A DNA stretch of 64,000 nucleotides from DASSNU01 sp035701265. GTDB lineage: Bacteria; Gemmatimonadota; Gemmatimonadetes; Gemmatimonadales; Gemmatimonadaceae. Numbering within the stretch: position 1 is the stretch's first letter; every line of letters starts with the position of its first letter. The stretch covers positions 23,786 to 87,785 of the forward strand of contig DASSNU010000004.1 of assembly GCA_035701265.1 (NCBI GenBank). Reading direction: 5' to 3'. The notes under the pieces were generated by a model. It ran no database searches and was not told the origin of the DNA. It worked only from the letters and a program-made list of their open reading frames with translations. The translations under genes and the position numbers were made by a program. Shown piece after piece: positions 26,574 to 37,261 of this stretch.

Positions 26574-27734
26574 ATGGCGGCACCTGTACTCGATGTACTC
26601 GACAGACTCGGCATCCTTGCCGATGACACGCGGGCGCGCCTGCTCCTGCTGCTCGACGAGCACGAGCTGACCGTCTCCGAAATCCAGAAGATCCTCCGGA
26701 TTCCGCAGTCCACCGCCAGCCGGCAGCTCAAGCTCCTGGCCGACGCGGGGTGGGTGTCGTCGCGCGCGGAGGGGACGACGCGGTGGTACGCGATCGCTCG
26801 CGAGCGGCTCTCTGAGGCCGATCGAGAGATCTGGGCGCTCGTCCGGCAGGAGATCGAACAGACCGCCGCCGCATCGCAGGTGGCTGAACGGGCGCGCGCG
26901 GTAGTTGCCGAGCGGCGCGCCACGTCGCGCGAGTTCTTCTCGAGTGCCGCGGGGGAGTGGGACCGCCTTCGTACGGAGCTGTTCGGATCGCGTCCGGAGA
27001 TGCTCGCCATCCCCGCGCTGCTCGATGCGTCGTGGGTGGTGGGCGATCTGGGTGCGGGCACCGGGCAACTCGCGGCTACACTGGCACCGTGGGTCGCGCG
27101 TGTCATCGCGGTGGACGGCTCGGCGGAGATGCTCGCCGCCGCGCGCGCGCGACTGTCCGACGTCTCCAACGTGGAGCTGCTGCATGGCGAGCTGGAGCGC
27201 CTTCCGATGGAGGACGCATCGCTCGACGCGGCGATCCTCGCGCTCGTGCTGCCGTACGTGGCCGAGCCGCTCCGCGCGCTCGAGGAGGCACGGCGCGTGC
27301 TGCGTCCAGGAGGACGGCTGCTGGTGGTGGACATGCGCGCGCACGATCGTGACGATCTGCGCCGCATGGGACATCTCTGGCAGGGATTCGACGAAGCGCG
27401 CATGACCGGCTGGCTTCGCGAGGCGAAGTTCACCAATGTGCGTTACGTTCCGCTGTCGCCGGATGTTGCGGCATCGGGACCCACGCTCTTTGCCTGCTCC
27501 GCGCGCGCGGGGGCGGCGCTCGCTGCGGCGTTGGTGGCGCCGGACGCATCGATGTCATCCGTGGCATCGGCCCACGGCGGCGCTCGGCGAGAGATGCGCT
27601 CGGTGGCCGAGTCTGCGGTCGCCAGCGCGAGCGCGGGCGAATCGGGCGCGGAGATCGCTTCTGCCCGCGATTCATCAGCGACAGCCGTTGATGACTCTCC
27701 CGCGCGCACGGCGGCGGCGGAGCTCGAGTGGTGA
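26574..27734 (+). CDS. ArsR-family regulator fused to a SAM-dependent methyltransferase domain (SahR-like)
   Basis: 386 residues from ATG 26574. Residues 1-90 form a winged helix (HELTVSEIQKILRIPQSTASRQLKLLADAGWVSSR is the recognition region, split here by family convention). Residues about 110-310 form a class I methyltransferase with motif I VVGDLGAGTGQLA, an acidic end of beta-2 (IAVDGSAEM) and a late LRPGGRLLVVDM. A low-complexity Ala/Ser tail follows. The next gene encodes S-adenosylhomocysteinase. ArsR/methyltransferase proteins next to ahcY include SahR, which responds to S-adenosylhomocysteine. Here the domain probably senses SAM/SAH rather than methylates. It is probably autoregulated through the operator in its promoter. 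Confidence 0.85.
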   Translation: MAAPVLDVLDRLGILADDTRARLLLLLDEHELTVSEIQKILRIPQSTASRQLKLLADAGWVSSRAEGTTRWYAIARERLSEADREIWALVRQEIEQTAAASQVAERARAVVAERRATSREFFSSAAGEWDRLRTELFGSRPEMLAIPALLDASWVVGDLGAGTGQLAATLAPWVARVIAVDGSAEMLAAARARLSDVSNVELLHGELERLPMEDASLDAAILALVLPYVAEPLRALEEARRVLRPGGRLLVVDMRAHDRDDLRRMGHLWQGFDEARMTGWLREAKFTNVRYVPLSPDVAASGPTLFACSARAGAALAAALVAPDASMSSVASAHGGARREMRSVAESAVASASAGESGAEIASARDSSATAVDDSPARTAAAELEW

Positions 27735-27837
27735 GATGGCACGCGGCACGCACGCAGCGAGCGTCTGCGCGACGATCGTGTACGCGACGATGAACACACT
27801 GTCCACAGGCTTCACAACACACCGAGGGATTTCCACG

Positions 27838-29321
<1,484 letters not shown>

Positions 29322-29325
<4 letters not shown>

Positions 29326-30854
29326 TCCGCGTCCGTCGGCGTGAACCGGATCTCCCCGTCCGGCCCGCGGTCCACGATCCCGCTGTACGATCCGAGCACG
29401 CGGCGATTCCACCAGCGGCCCGTGCGGTTCTTGGTGTCGAGATCGGTGAACCAGTACTTCCACAGCACCGCGCGCACCTGCAGAGGCGCGCGGCCACGGA
29501 ACGGGTCGCGCGCGAAGAGCTCGAGCACCGCGCGGGAGCGCTCCAGCAGCCGCTGCTGCGTGAGCACCACCCACTCGTTCTCCTGCCATTCGCCCAGTGA
29601 CGCGAACCAGAGGTTCCACTCGAAGCGCGGCTGATACGGCGCATAGATGCCGGGCGCGGCCTGCGGATCCTGTGGCTTGTAGCGGAAGGGATAGGGCACC
29701 CACGTTGTGCCGTCGGTGGTGCCCTGGAACTCGATCTCGTACCGCTCCGGAGTCATGACGGCAAAGAGCCCGTACGCGTTCGCGATGCGGAAGGGGGCGA
29801 TCGCGCGGGCGGGGAACGCGAGCAGGCGCGGCACGGGGATGAAGTACGCCGCGAGTGCGGCCACGGTGCTGTAGAAGATCCACACGAGCGCGACCGCCGC
29901 TCCCCACGTGCGCCATCGCGGCCGGAGCACCGGCGTGCCGGCGGGAAGTCGCAGGCGAAGCCGCGCCATGGCGCGATCGTCGAGCAGGAAGATCCCCAGC
30001 GCGAGGACCAGATAGTTCAGGAAGGCGTAGTTGGCCGTGAGGATGATCGATACCTGCATGGCCGACACGATGGCGAAGAGCACGATGCGCCACCGGCGCG
30101 GCGCGAACAGCCCCCACACGAGTACCAGCTCCACCGCGAGCGTGAAGACCACCACCGCGGCGTGAAAGGCGTGCGGAAGGTGCTGCACGTAGTAGCCGAT
30201 CCAGGTGGGAAGCGGCGCGTTCTCGTAGTAGTGATCCATGGCGGTGAGCGCGCGCCACGTGGGATCGCCGCTCGCCAGCTTCACCACCCCCGACTCGAAG
30301 TAGATGCGGAACCACTCCCACTGCAGCAGGAACACGCTCGCGCGCGATGGCGGATGCAGCGCGCCCAACCCCGGGCGCATTCCGGTGGGCGCCAGGATGG
30401 CGGACAGCACTCCGGCCTCGAGCAGCATCCCGTCGGACTGATACGACGAGAACACCTGCAGCGCGGCGACGAACGAGAGAAAGAGCACGGTACACGCGAT
30501 TGTGCTGGCGCGCGGCCACACGTTGAACGTGAGGAGGAGCGACGCGATGATCCCGGCCGCCACCGCGATGGTGAGCGCGGTGTGCCCCGCGCCGAGCCAG
30601 AAAAGCGTCGGCGCCGCCCACACGCGGTGCAGGGGGGACAGCAGTTGCGCGAGGGCGGAGAGATACTCTCCCGCGGGGAGAATGCCCTGCGGACCGATGA
30701 GCCCCTGCACCTGTCCCGCCAGCGAATAGAACGCGGAGAAGAAGATGAGCCCGAGCGCGCGCAGGAAGATCCAGCGCGCCCACAGGTAGCCGGCCGTGGC
30801 GGCATCCGGAGGGCCGAACCATCGCGCGGCAAGCTCGCGCAGCGTCGTGCTCAC
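29322..30854 (-). CDS. Lipase maturation factor family membrane protein
   Basis: 510 residues. About eight hydrophobic helices between residues 25 and 350 are followed by a soluble C-terminal domain with VMTPERYEIEFQGTTDG, VPYPFRYKPQDPQ and PYQPRFEWNLWFASLG. These aromatic-rich signatures define the LMF1/LMF2 family. In animals LMF1 is an ER factor for folding of dimeric lipases; bacterial roles are not established. It is third in a minus-strand run after VKOR and SPW-repeat genes, suggesting a link to disulfide-dependent folding outside the cytosol. Its stop overlaps that of ahcY. Confidence 0.9.
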
Positions 30855-30873
30855 GGTTCAGTAGGGGCGCCGC

Positions 30874-31227
30874 TCACGTGTCACCGTGATCGGACCACAG
30901 CACGCGCCAGCCGCCGCCGTACGACGCGCGCACGCGCCCGCGGAACGGAACGAGGGCGAGCAGCACGAACCCCGCGATCATGCTCTGCGCGGCGAGTACC
31001 GGGTTATGATAGCCGAGCGTCCACGGGGCGATGAGCAGCCACAGGCCCAGGGGGAGCTCTGCCCACCGCAGCTCACGGGTGACGCCCGCGGCGGCGACGA
31101 TCGCGATCGCGGCGATCACCGGGCCGACGATCCGGTCGTTGACCGCCGCGCGGCCCCCGTAGCCGAGCACGCCCGGCGATGCGACGAGCCACACGCCCAC
31201 GATCGCGCTCACGATTCGTGCCCACAT
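30874..31227 (-). CDS. SPW-repeat small membrane protein
   Basis: 117 residues from ATG 31227, which lies one base after the VKOR stop. Four hydrophobic segments include two copies of the SPW-type pattern (VGVWLVASPGVLGYG and LGLWLLIAPWTLGYH), the hallmark of the SPW repeat family. The family is often found beside VKOR genes, but its role is unknown. It ends 19 bp before the LMF gene and is clearly in its operon. Confidence 0.88.
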   Translation of the reverse strand: MWARIVSAIVGVWLVASPGVLGYGGRAAVNDRIVGPVIAAIAIVAAAGVTRELRWAELPLGLWLLIAPWTLGYHNPVLAAQSMIAGFVLLALVPFRGRVRASYGGGWRVLWSDHGDT

Positions 31228-31228
31228 C

Positions 31229-31990
31229 TCACTGTGCTCCGCCGCGCTTGCCGCGCGTGAGCGGTGCGGAGAGATCGTCGCGCCCGATCCCCCAGAAGGC
31301 GCGCCACACGGAGCGTTCCGGCGTGCGCGAGACGCGCCGGAGATACTGCAGACTGGCGAGCACCTCGTCCATGGCCGGCCCGATCATGAGCATGGAGATG
31401 ACGGCCGACAACAGGCAGAGCGTGCAGAAGGTGTGGTAGACGACCGGTTGCGCGATCACGAGCGCGATGCTCACGGCGCCGAGCGGGCCCACGAGGATGC
31501 CGAAGAGCACCACGATCCACGGCATGGTGCGCCAGCGCCGTACACCGCCGATCACGCCCGCCAGCGCATCGGCCAGGTAGCCGAGCGCGCCCAGCGTTGC
31601 ATCGGAGACGGGGAGAGCGAAGGAGATGGACGAATGGAGGATGCGTCGACTGCCGTCACCGAAGAACGGCTCCCACACGTCGCGCACCACGCCGTACTGA
31701 TAGAGCGCGAGGTATCCGGCAACGCACCCCCCCACGACCGCCAGCGCTACGACCGGCAGTCGCTGTCGCCACGATGCCGGGTTGTAGCTCCACCCCGGCG
31801 GCGCGTGCTCGTCGACGCGCCGTGTGGTGGCGTCCGCGCCGCGCGCGGGGATGCGTGCGGCGTGTAGCGCGCTGTCGATCTCCCTGTCCATCGCGCGGGC
31901 ATTGTCATCGCGATGCTGCTCGGCCGGTGACGGCGCGTGGCGCGATGACGCCTCGCGATCGCGGTGGTGCGCCGTGCCGAGTCGTGCCAT
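31229..31990 (-). CDS. Vitamin K epoxide reductase (VKOR) family membrane protein
   Basis: 253 residues from ATG 31990 (GGAGG about 10 nt upstream). A charged 80-residue cytosolic N-terminus precedes four or five helices. The region VVALAVVGGCVAGYLALYQYG is helix 1, and the quinone-side CxxC is in VVYHTFCTLCLLSAV. No thioredoxin domain is attached, and the second loop Cys pair of classic VKOR is not evident, so this is a divergent member. VKOR proteins reoxidise periplasmic disulfide catalysts using quinone. First gene of VKOR-SPW-LMF. Confidence 0.85.
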   Translation of the reverse strand: MARLGTAHHRDREASSRHAPSPAEQHRDDNARAMDREIDSALHAARIPARGADATTRRVDEHAPPGWSYNPASWRQRLPVVALAVVGGCVAGYLALYQYGVVRDVWEPFFGDGSRRILHSSISFALPVSDATLGALGYLADALAGVIGGVRRWRTMPWIVVLFGILVGPLGAVSIALVIAQPVVYHTFCTLCLLSAVISMLMIGPAMDEVLASLQYLRRVSRTPERSVWRAFWGIGRDDLSAPLTRGKRGGAQ

Positions 31991-32047
31991 GTGTCTCCGC
32001 CTCCCCACCGATGAGCGCCGCGGCGTGAAGGCCCGCGGCAGCGAGCT

Positions 32048-32072
32048 GGCGCCGCCACACTCCGGCGGCGCC
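32048..32072 (-). terminator. Hairpin terminator after the DUF2059 gene
   Basis: Perfect 9-bp stem GGCGCCGCC / GGCGGCGCC with ACACTCC loop, extendable by a G-T pair, 38 bp beyond the minus-strand stop at 32111 and upstream of the VKOR gene. Confidence 0.65.
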
Positions 32073-32110
32073 GGTGGAGAGGTTCCGTGCGAGAGCCGTG
32101 CCGCGGCCGG

Positions 32111-32701
32111 CTATCGCTCCGGCGTGGAGCTGCGCGCGGAGGGGGTGCCGCCCGTCCTCTGCATCTGCTCGTTCATCATGGACATGAGCTCGGGCGTGTG
32201 CTCCTGGACGATCTGCTGTCCGAGCCGCGTGCCTTCCTGCATGAGGTCCGGCGTCATCTCGATCAGCTTGCGTCCGACCGGCGTGCTGTAGAAGGCGATC
32301 AGCTCGCGCAGCTCGGGCGCGGTGAAGCGCTGCGCGTAGAGCGCGGCGGTGGGCGGTCCGATGTGCTCCATCGACATGTACTTCTCGAAGAAGCGCTCGA
32401 GCACGTCGCGGTAATCCTGGAGGAGCGGGTTGGCCTGCAGTTGCGCATCGAGCATGACGGAGACGCTCCGGTGCAACACCGCTTCATAGTGCATCGAGTC
32501 GAGCAACTGGGTAGCGAGCGCCATCCGCACGCTGTCGGCGGGCGCGGCGCCGCCGAGCACGGTGTCGGCCGCGGTGGCCATGCGAACGGCGCCACCCACG
32601 GGCATGGGCGAGGCGGGCCGCTGCGCCAGCAGGGGGAGCGGGGAGGCGAGAAGCGCGACGAGTGCGAGGGCGCGCGCCGAGCGGATGGGGAGGCGGAGCA
32701 T
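32111..32701 (-). CDS. Exported DUF2059 protein
   Basis: 196 residues from ATG 32701, which has GGAG 6 nt upstream and starts a signal peptide ending at PLLAQRP. The mature part is helical, with two DUF2059-like halves: VRMALATQLLDSMHYEAVL..., and FFEKYMSMEHIGPPTAALYAQRFTAPELRELIAFYSTPVGRKL. The latter is the diagnostic region where residues such as FT.EL..L..FY.sp.G.K are conserved. Such proteins are periplasmic, of unknown role. It stands alone with its own terminator. Confidence 0.85.
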   Translation of the reverse strand: MLRLPIRSARALALVALLASPLPLLAQRPASPMPVGGAVRMATAADTVLGGAAPADSVRMALATQLLDSMHYEAVLHRSVSVMLDAQLQANPLLQDYRDVLERFFEKYMSMEHIGPPTAALYAQRFTAPELRELIAFYSTPVGRKLIEMTPDLMQEGTRLGQQIVQEHTPELMSMMNEQMQRTGGTPSARSSTPER

Positions 32702-33049
32702 GGACGTCTCCAGCGAGGAAGGAGTGGCGGCACGGTGGTGCCGCGCGGTGGGATGGCGACGGTGGCGGAGCTGGACCCCTGGAACACCGCACCGTGAGAG
32801 ACGAGCGACGGATGCGGGAGGGCACTGCGGCGAGGGGGAGGGGGAAACAAGCGGACGTGGGGGTTCCGCGTCTCCCCGCCGAGTCCGCAGTATATCGGGG
32901 GCGCGGGACGCTGCCAAGCGCTGCGATCGCGTGCGGGTCGGTGAGACGCCGGCACGCTGTCTGGGGGGGGCGCGCGGCGGGCGGCCGACACATTACCGGG
33001 CACGCTGAATGCAGCGCATCCGGGGGCACCATTCTATACGGAGGGTCCG
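32702..33049. other. Divergent intergenic region (348 bp)
   Basis: Between the DUF2059 gene and the PEBP lipoprotein gene. No supportable ORF. Contains a run of nine G (about 32965-32973). No clear promoter hexamers found; the ATTCTATACGGAGG segment near 33030 supplies the PEBP gene's ribosome binding site and a TATACG that could be a -10. Confidence 0.45.
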
Positions 33050-33772
33050 ATGGCTCAACGGAGAGGGTGGCGCATACACGCAGCGCGGCGTCGCGATGCG
33101 GTGCCGCATGGCGCGGTGCTCGGCGCGACGATCGTCTCGTGCCCGCTGCTGGCGTCGTTCATCCTGTTCACCGTCGCATGCGGCGGAGGGACGACGCACG
33201 ATGCCGACGCGGAGACCACCGCCGCCGCAGGAGACATCGGACCCGCCGCTGCATCCATGGATTCGGCGCGAGGCGCGACGATGAGCAACGGCACGTTCAC
33301 CATCCAGTCGCCGGCATTCGGCGAACGTCAGGAAATTCCGGCCACCTACACGTGCGAGGGACGCGACGTGTCTCCGCCCCTGCAGTGGGCGGGAGAGCCG
33401 CCGGGTACGAGGAGCTTCGCGCTCATCGTGGACGATCCGGACGCTCCGGATCCGAAGAAGCCGCAGCGCACGTGGGTGCACTGGGTGGTGTACGACGTGC
33501 CGTCCAACGTGCACTCGCTCGCCGAGGGTGCCGGGGGGAAGGACGCGCCGGCGGGCGCGCGCGCGGGGAACAACGACTGGAAGCGCGGCGCGTGGGGAGG
33601 TCCCTGTCCCCCCACCGGGCGGCACCGCTACTTCTTCAAGCTGTACGCGCTGGACACGGTGCTGGAAGGGTTGGACCATCCCAGCAAGGCGCAGCTCGAG
33701 GCAGCCATGCAGGGACACGTCCTTGCGGAGGCACAGCTCGTCGGCCTGTACCAGAAGAAGAAGGGAAGCTGA
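33050..33772 (+). CDS. YbhB/YbcL-type PEBP lipoprotein (Raf-kinase-inhibitor-like)
   Basis: 240 residues from an ATG with GGAGG 6 nt upstream. A long basic N-terminus leads to a signal helix with lipobox FTVACGGG (Cys at about 44). The mature domain is the phosphatidylethanolamine-binding fold: CEGRDVSPPLQW, DDPDAPDP, TWVHWVVYDVPSN, and GPCPPTGRHRYFFKLYALD (the GxHRY ligand-site loop). Bacterial members bind small anions or phospholipid heads; the function is uncertain. It is anchored in the envelope. Its stop is 10 bp from the convergent Rieske gene. Confidence 0.9.
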   Translation: MAQRRGWRIHAARRRDAVPHGAVLGATIVSCPLLASFILFTVACGGGTTHDADAETTAAAGDIGPAAASMDSARGATMSNGTFTIQSPAFGERQEIPATYTCEGRDVSPPLQWAGEPPGTRSFALIVDDPDAPDPKKPQRTWVHWVVYDVPSNVHSLAEGAGGKDAPAGARAGNNDWKRGAWGGPCPPTGRHRYFFKLYALDTVLEGLDHPSKAQLEAAMQGHVLAEAQLVGLYQKKKGS

Positions 33773-33782
33773 GCGGCATCGC

Positions 33783-34736
33783 TCAGTCGGCTGCCGCTCC
33801 CGCCGGCACGCGCAGGCGAATCTCGATCTGCCCGTCGCGTACGCGCGCGTCGAACAATTGCGGCGCGCGCGTGGCCGGCCCGTGCACCACGGTTCCGCTG
33901 CGCATGTCGAACACCGACTGGTGCCACGGGCACTCGACGCACTCGCCGTCGAACATGCCGCGGTCGAGCGGGCCGCCCGCGTGTGGGCACACCGCGCCCA
34001 TCGCGCGCACGTGCTCTCCATCCCGGTAGAGCAGAACGGACTTGCCATCCACGGCGATGCGTGCGGCGGTGCGCTCTTCCAGCTCGTCGTTGCGCATGAC
34101 GGGAGTCCAGTCGGTTGGCCCGGTGAATTGCTCGGAGTGATCGACACCGACGCGGTGACGGTAGACCAGCTCACCGCCGAGCCACGCGCTCACCGCGCTG
34201 AGCGCGATGGCCGCGGTGGAGAGAGCGATGCCGCGTGCGCGGTGCCCATGCCGGCGCGCGCGGAGCGACAGGAGATAGAGCACGATGTTGACGTTGTTCA
34301 TCACGCCGTGCAGTGTGGCGGTCGGGGCAGCGTCCTTGGGTGCGGTGGAGAAGTCGGTGAGCCCGGTGAGCGCGGTGGGGATGGCCGCGGCGGTGCCGAC
34401 GGTGGCGAGCGTGTCGGCGACGCGGCCGGCGGCGCCATTGCGCGCTCCGAGGGAGAGCGCGTCGAACAGCGCGCCCGACAACCAGGCGCCGATCGTCACG
34501 TCGGTGAGCACCGGATGCAGCGGGTGACGCAACCAGGTGCCGTGCAGCGCGTCGGCCACCGCGCGCGACCGCTCGCCGCCGTGCAGCACCTCGCGGTGGA
34601 CCGTGTCCGCCACGCGCGTTCCCACCTCCCCCAGCCCCGCCATCCGATCCACGGTTCGCTCGGCGGCGCGCGTGGCCCGCTGCGCGCTGCGCTCCGGCGA
34701 ACCATCTTCCATCGTCGCCACCGCGTGCTCCGTCAT
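33783..34736 (-). CDS. DUF2231 membrane domain fused to Rieske [2Fe-2S] domain
   Basis: 317 residues from ATG 34736 (GGAGGGGGG upstream). Residues about 70-205 contain four helices of the DUF2231 type (LHPVLTDVTIGAWLSGALFDALSL). Residues about 210-310 are a Rieske ferredoxin: AVCPHAGGPLDRG and CPWHQSVFDMRSG give the Cys-His/Cys-His ligands of the cluster. The fusion suggests a membrane-bound electron-transfer protein; the partner is unknown. It is divergent from the DNA glycosylase gene. Confidence 0.9.
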   Translation of the reverse strand: MTEHAVATMEDGSPERSAQRATRAAERTVDRMAGLGEVGTRVADTVHREVLHGGERSRAVADALHGTWLRHPLHPVLTDVTIGAWLSGALFDALSLGARNGAAGRVADTLATVGTAAAIPTALTGLTDFSTAPKDAAPTATLHGVMNNVNIVLYLLSLRARRHGHRARGIALSTAAIALSAVSAWLGGELVYRHRVGVDHSEQFTGPTDWTPVMRNDELEERTAARIAVDGKSVLLYRDGEHVRAMGAVCPHAGGPLDRGMFDGECVECPWHQSVFDMRSGTVVHGPATRAPQLFDARVRDGQIEIRLRVPAGAAAD

Positions 34737-34884
34737 GGTGTCCCCCCCTCCGTTGTGGTTCCGGTACCGATGCAGGTGAGGCGCCTGACGCAAGGATCGG
34801 GCGTCGCTGTCGGCGGGGCGGGAGGCTCCGGACGGTCTGCCGGGGGAGCGACGCGTGCTCCCCATTCACCGCTCCAGCCCTCGT

Positions 34885-35775
34885 ATGCCCGAGCTTCCCG
34901 AGATCACGCTCTACGTCCACGCGCTCGAGCGGCGCATCGTGGGACAGCCGCTGGAGCGCGTCCGCATCGTGTCGCCATCGCTCCTGCGGACGGTGGATCC
35001 GCCGGTGGCGGCCATCGAGGGGCGCACGGTGCGCGGCATCCGGCGGCTGGGGAAGCGCGTGGTGCTGGACATGGGAGACGAGCTGTTCGCCGTCATCCAC
35101 CTCATGATCACCGGTCGCTTTCACTGGAAGCGCGCCGCCGTGGCGGTGCCGCGCAAACGGGCGCACGCGGCGTTCGACTTTCCCACCGGCACGCTGCTCC
35201 TCACGGAAGCGGCCACCACGAAGCGCGCGTCGCTGCACATCGTGCGCGGAGAGGATGCGCTGGCGGCGCACGACCGCGGAGGCGTGGAGCCGCTGGCGGT
35301 GGACGTAGCCGCGTTCCGCGACGCGCTGACGCGGGAGAATCACACGCTGAAGCGCGCGCTCAGCGACCCGCGCATCGTGAGCGGGATCGGCAACGCGCAC
35401 TCGGACGAGATCCTCTTGCTCGCGCGTCTCTCTCCCGTGCAGCGGACGCGCCACCTGTCCGATGAGGACATCGCACGGTTGTACGCGGCAATGCAGTCGT
35501 CGCTCCGCGAATGGATCGCGCGGCTGGTGGAGGAGACGGGGGACGATTTCCCCGAGCACGTGACGGCGTTTCATCCGGCCATGCAGGCGCACGGGAAGTT
35601 CCGCCAGCCGTGCCCGCAATGCGGCGCGCCGATCCAGCGCATCGTCTACGCGCAGAACGAGACCAACTACTGCGCGCGCTGTCAGACGGATGGCCGCCTG
35701 CTCGCCGACCGCGCGCTGTCGCGCCTGCTCCGCGAGGACTGGCCGCGCTCGCTGGACGAGCTGGCAGCGGGGTAG
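34885..35775 (+). CDS. Fpg/Nei-family DNA glycosylase
   Basis: 296 residues. The start at 34885 is fixed by the family N-terminus MPELPE: after Met removal Pro is the Schiff-base nucleophile and Glu the acid. The H2TH region contains IVSGIGNAHSDEIL. The C-terminal zinc finger is CPQCGAPIQRIVYAQNETNY followed by CARCQ (four Cys). The finger carries IQRIV and the Gln/Asn found in Fpg-like enzymes. It excises oxidised bases such as 8-oxoguanine or oxidised pyrimidines and nicks the strand. The beta-hairpin lysine is in GKRVVLDM. Fpg versus Nei specificity is not certain from sequence alone. Confidence 0.92.
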   Translation: MPELPEITLYVHALERRIVGQPLERVRIVSPSLLRTVDPPVAAIEGRTVRGIRRLGKRVVLDMGDELFAVIHLMITGRFHWKRAAVAVPRKRAHAAFDFPTGTLLLTEAATTKRASLHIVRGEDALAAHDRGGVEPLAVDVAAFRDALTRENHTLKRALSDPRIVSGIGNAHSDEILLLARLSPVQRTRHLSDEDIARLYAAMQSSLREWIARLVEETGDDFPEHVTAFHPAMQAHGKFRQPCPQCGAPIQRIVYAQNETNYCARCQTDGRLLADRALSRLLREDWPRSLDELAAG

Positions 35776-35810
35776 GGAGCGTGGAGCGCAGCTCGCGGAT
35801 CGCGCGCCGC

Positions 35811-37133
35811 TCAGTGATGCACGTTCACGATGGGGAGGAGCCGCGCCAGGCCGTGATTGTTGCCGGCCCAGTTGAGCAGGCCGATCTGCACGCCGTGCAG
35901 CTCGTGCGCGATGTTGAGGACCGCGATGGCGAGTCCGTGCTGCTCTCCCCGCACGTGGTTGAAGGCGGAAGCGGTGAATCCCGAGATGCGCCCGCCAGGC
36001 GGAACGCGGATGTACGCGCCGGCGAGCGTGACGCCGTCGACGTCTTCACCACCGGCGGCCAGGCCGGCGATGGTGAGCCCGCGCACGCGTGGCGCGCCGG
36101 CCGCGCCCCCGGTGATCGTGAGTCCACGCAGGCTCCCCCCCGCGCCGGCGGCAAGCCCGGCCACAGTGATCCCGTGGAGATCGCCACCCGAGCCCGCGGC
36201 GACGCCGGCGACCGTGAGCCCCGACACGTCGCCGCCTGCGCCCGCAGCCACGCCGGCGATGGTGATCCCGTGGATACTTCCGCCGGCACCCGCGGCCACG
36301 CCCGCGATCGTCAATCCGCGGATGTCGTTACCACTCCCCGCCGCGAGCCCGCCGACGGCGATGCCCCGCAGCTCGCCCGACGCGCCCACGCCGATCCCGC
36401 CGATCCCCACCCCGACGAGGTCGCCGCCGGTCCCCGCGCCCACCCCGCCGGCAACGATCCCGTGCACGCCGTCGGCGCTCCCGGCACCGAGCCCGCCGAC
36501 CATGATCCCGCGCATCTCGCCGCCGCTCCCGGCCCCGAGTCCGCCGACCATGATGCCGCGAAGATCGCCGCCACTTCCCACACCGAGCCCCGCCACCGCG
36601 ATGCCGCGAATCCCGCCCCCGGAGCCCACCCCCAGCCCCGCCGCGGCAATGCCCTCCACGCGTCCGCCGGCACCGATGCCGATCGGCGCTGCCGCGATGC
36701 CGCGCAGGCGATCACTCGCGCCGGCGCCGAAGATCCCCGTCGCGACACCATTGATGCGGCGCGCCCCGGTGGTCGGCACACCGAGCGCCACGCCGTTCAC
36801 CGTTCCGGTGGCCGGCTCGTACGGGCCCCACACGGTGACGTTCACCCCGTTCACGCGCTCCAGATCACGGTCACGATAATTGAAGCGCAGTCCGGTAAAG
36901 CTGCGTGAATTGCCGAAGCTGATCCCCGTGTGATTGATGCCCAGCACCAGGCTCCCGTGTCCGGCAGAGGAAGCGCTGTCCACGGTGTCCCGCGTACTGT
37001 CCGCATCCTGCGCGTGGAGCGTGGCGACGGGGACGAGCGCCATGAGGAGCGCGATGAGCGCGAAGCCGAGCGTACGACCGACGGCTGCGCGTGCGTGGGC
37101 GACGATCGAGCGGGCCGGGTGCGGCTGAGCCAT
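35811..37133 (-). CDS. Exported 16-residue-repeat surface protein (LA_2272-like C-terminus)
   Basis: 440 residues from ATG 37133 (GGAGG 8 nt upstream; ATG 37148 is an alternative). The signal peptide ends at ATLHAQD. Residues about 140-370 are some 14 tandem repeats of 16 residues with consensus hydrophobic-RGI-x-V-x-GLGAGSGG-D (for example LRGIMVGGLGAGSGGE). The C-terminus (HGLAIAVLNIAHELHGVQIG, then LLNWAGNNHGL) matches the surface-repeat pattern GLxIGLxN-A--L-G of LA_2272-family proteins. The Gly-rich strands predict a beta-solenoid or barrel in the outer membrane or surface. Function unknown. Repeat units are also homogeneous at DNA level (48 bp), suggesting recent expansion. Confidence 0.78.
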   Translation of the reverse strand: MAQPHPARSIVAHARAAVGRTLGFALIALLMALVPVATLHAQDADSTRDTVDSASSAGHGSLVLGINHTGISFGNSRSFTGLRFNYRDRDLERVNGVNVTVWGPYEPATGTVNGVALGVPTTGARRINGVATGIFGAGASDRLRGIAAAPIGIGAGGRVEGIAAAGLGVGSGGGIRGIAVAGLGVGSGGDLRGIMVGGLGAGSGGEMRGIMVGGLGAGSADGVHGIVAGGVGAGTGGDLVGVGIGGIGVGASGELRGIAVGGLAAGSGNDIRGLTIAGVAAGAGGSIHGITIAGVAAGAGGDVSGLTVAGVAAGSGGDLHGITVAGLAAGAGGSLRGLTITGGAAGAPRVRGLTIAGLAAGGEDVDGVTLAGAYIRVPPGGRISGFTASAFNHVRGEQHGLAIAVLNIAHELHGVQIGLLNWAGNNHGLARLLPIVNVHH

Positions 37134-37261
37134 GCGAGACACCTCCATCGGCGAGGATATGTCGGCGCGGGTGTGATGCTCGCGCCCGCGTGATGCTCGC
37201 CCGATTGTACGCCTGCCGTATGGCCCGGGTTTCACGCTGCCGGCGCGCGGGGCGATGCGCG

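Noticed and set aside
27735..27837. SAH riboswitch or second SahR operator directly before ahcY
   Set aside because: The 103-bp gap has no matching conserved blocks and no TATCC-N8-GGATA repeat.
36000..36720. Regular repeats that could suggest a CRISPR array
   Set aside because: The period is 48 bp, in frame with a Gly-rich protein of 16-residue repeats, and there are no spacers.
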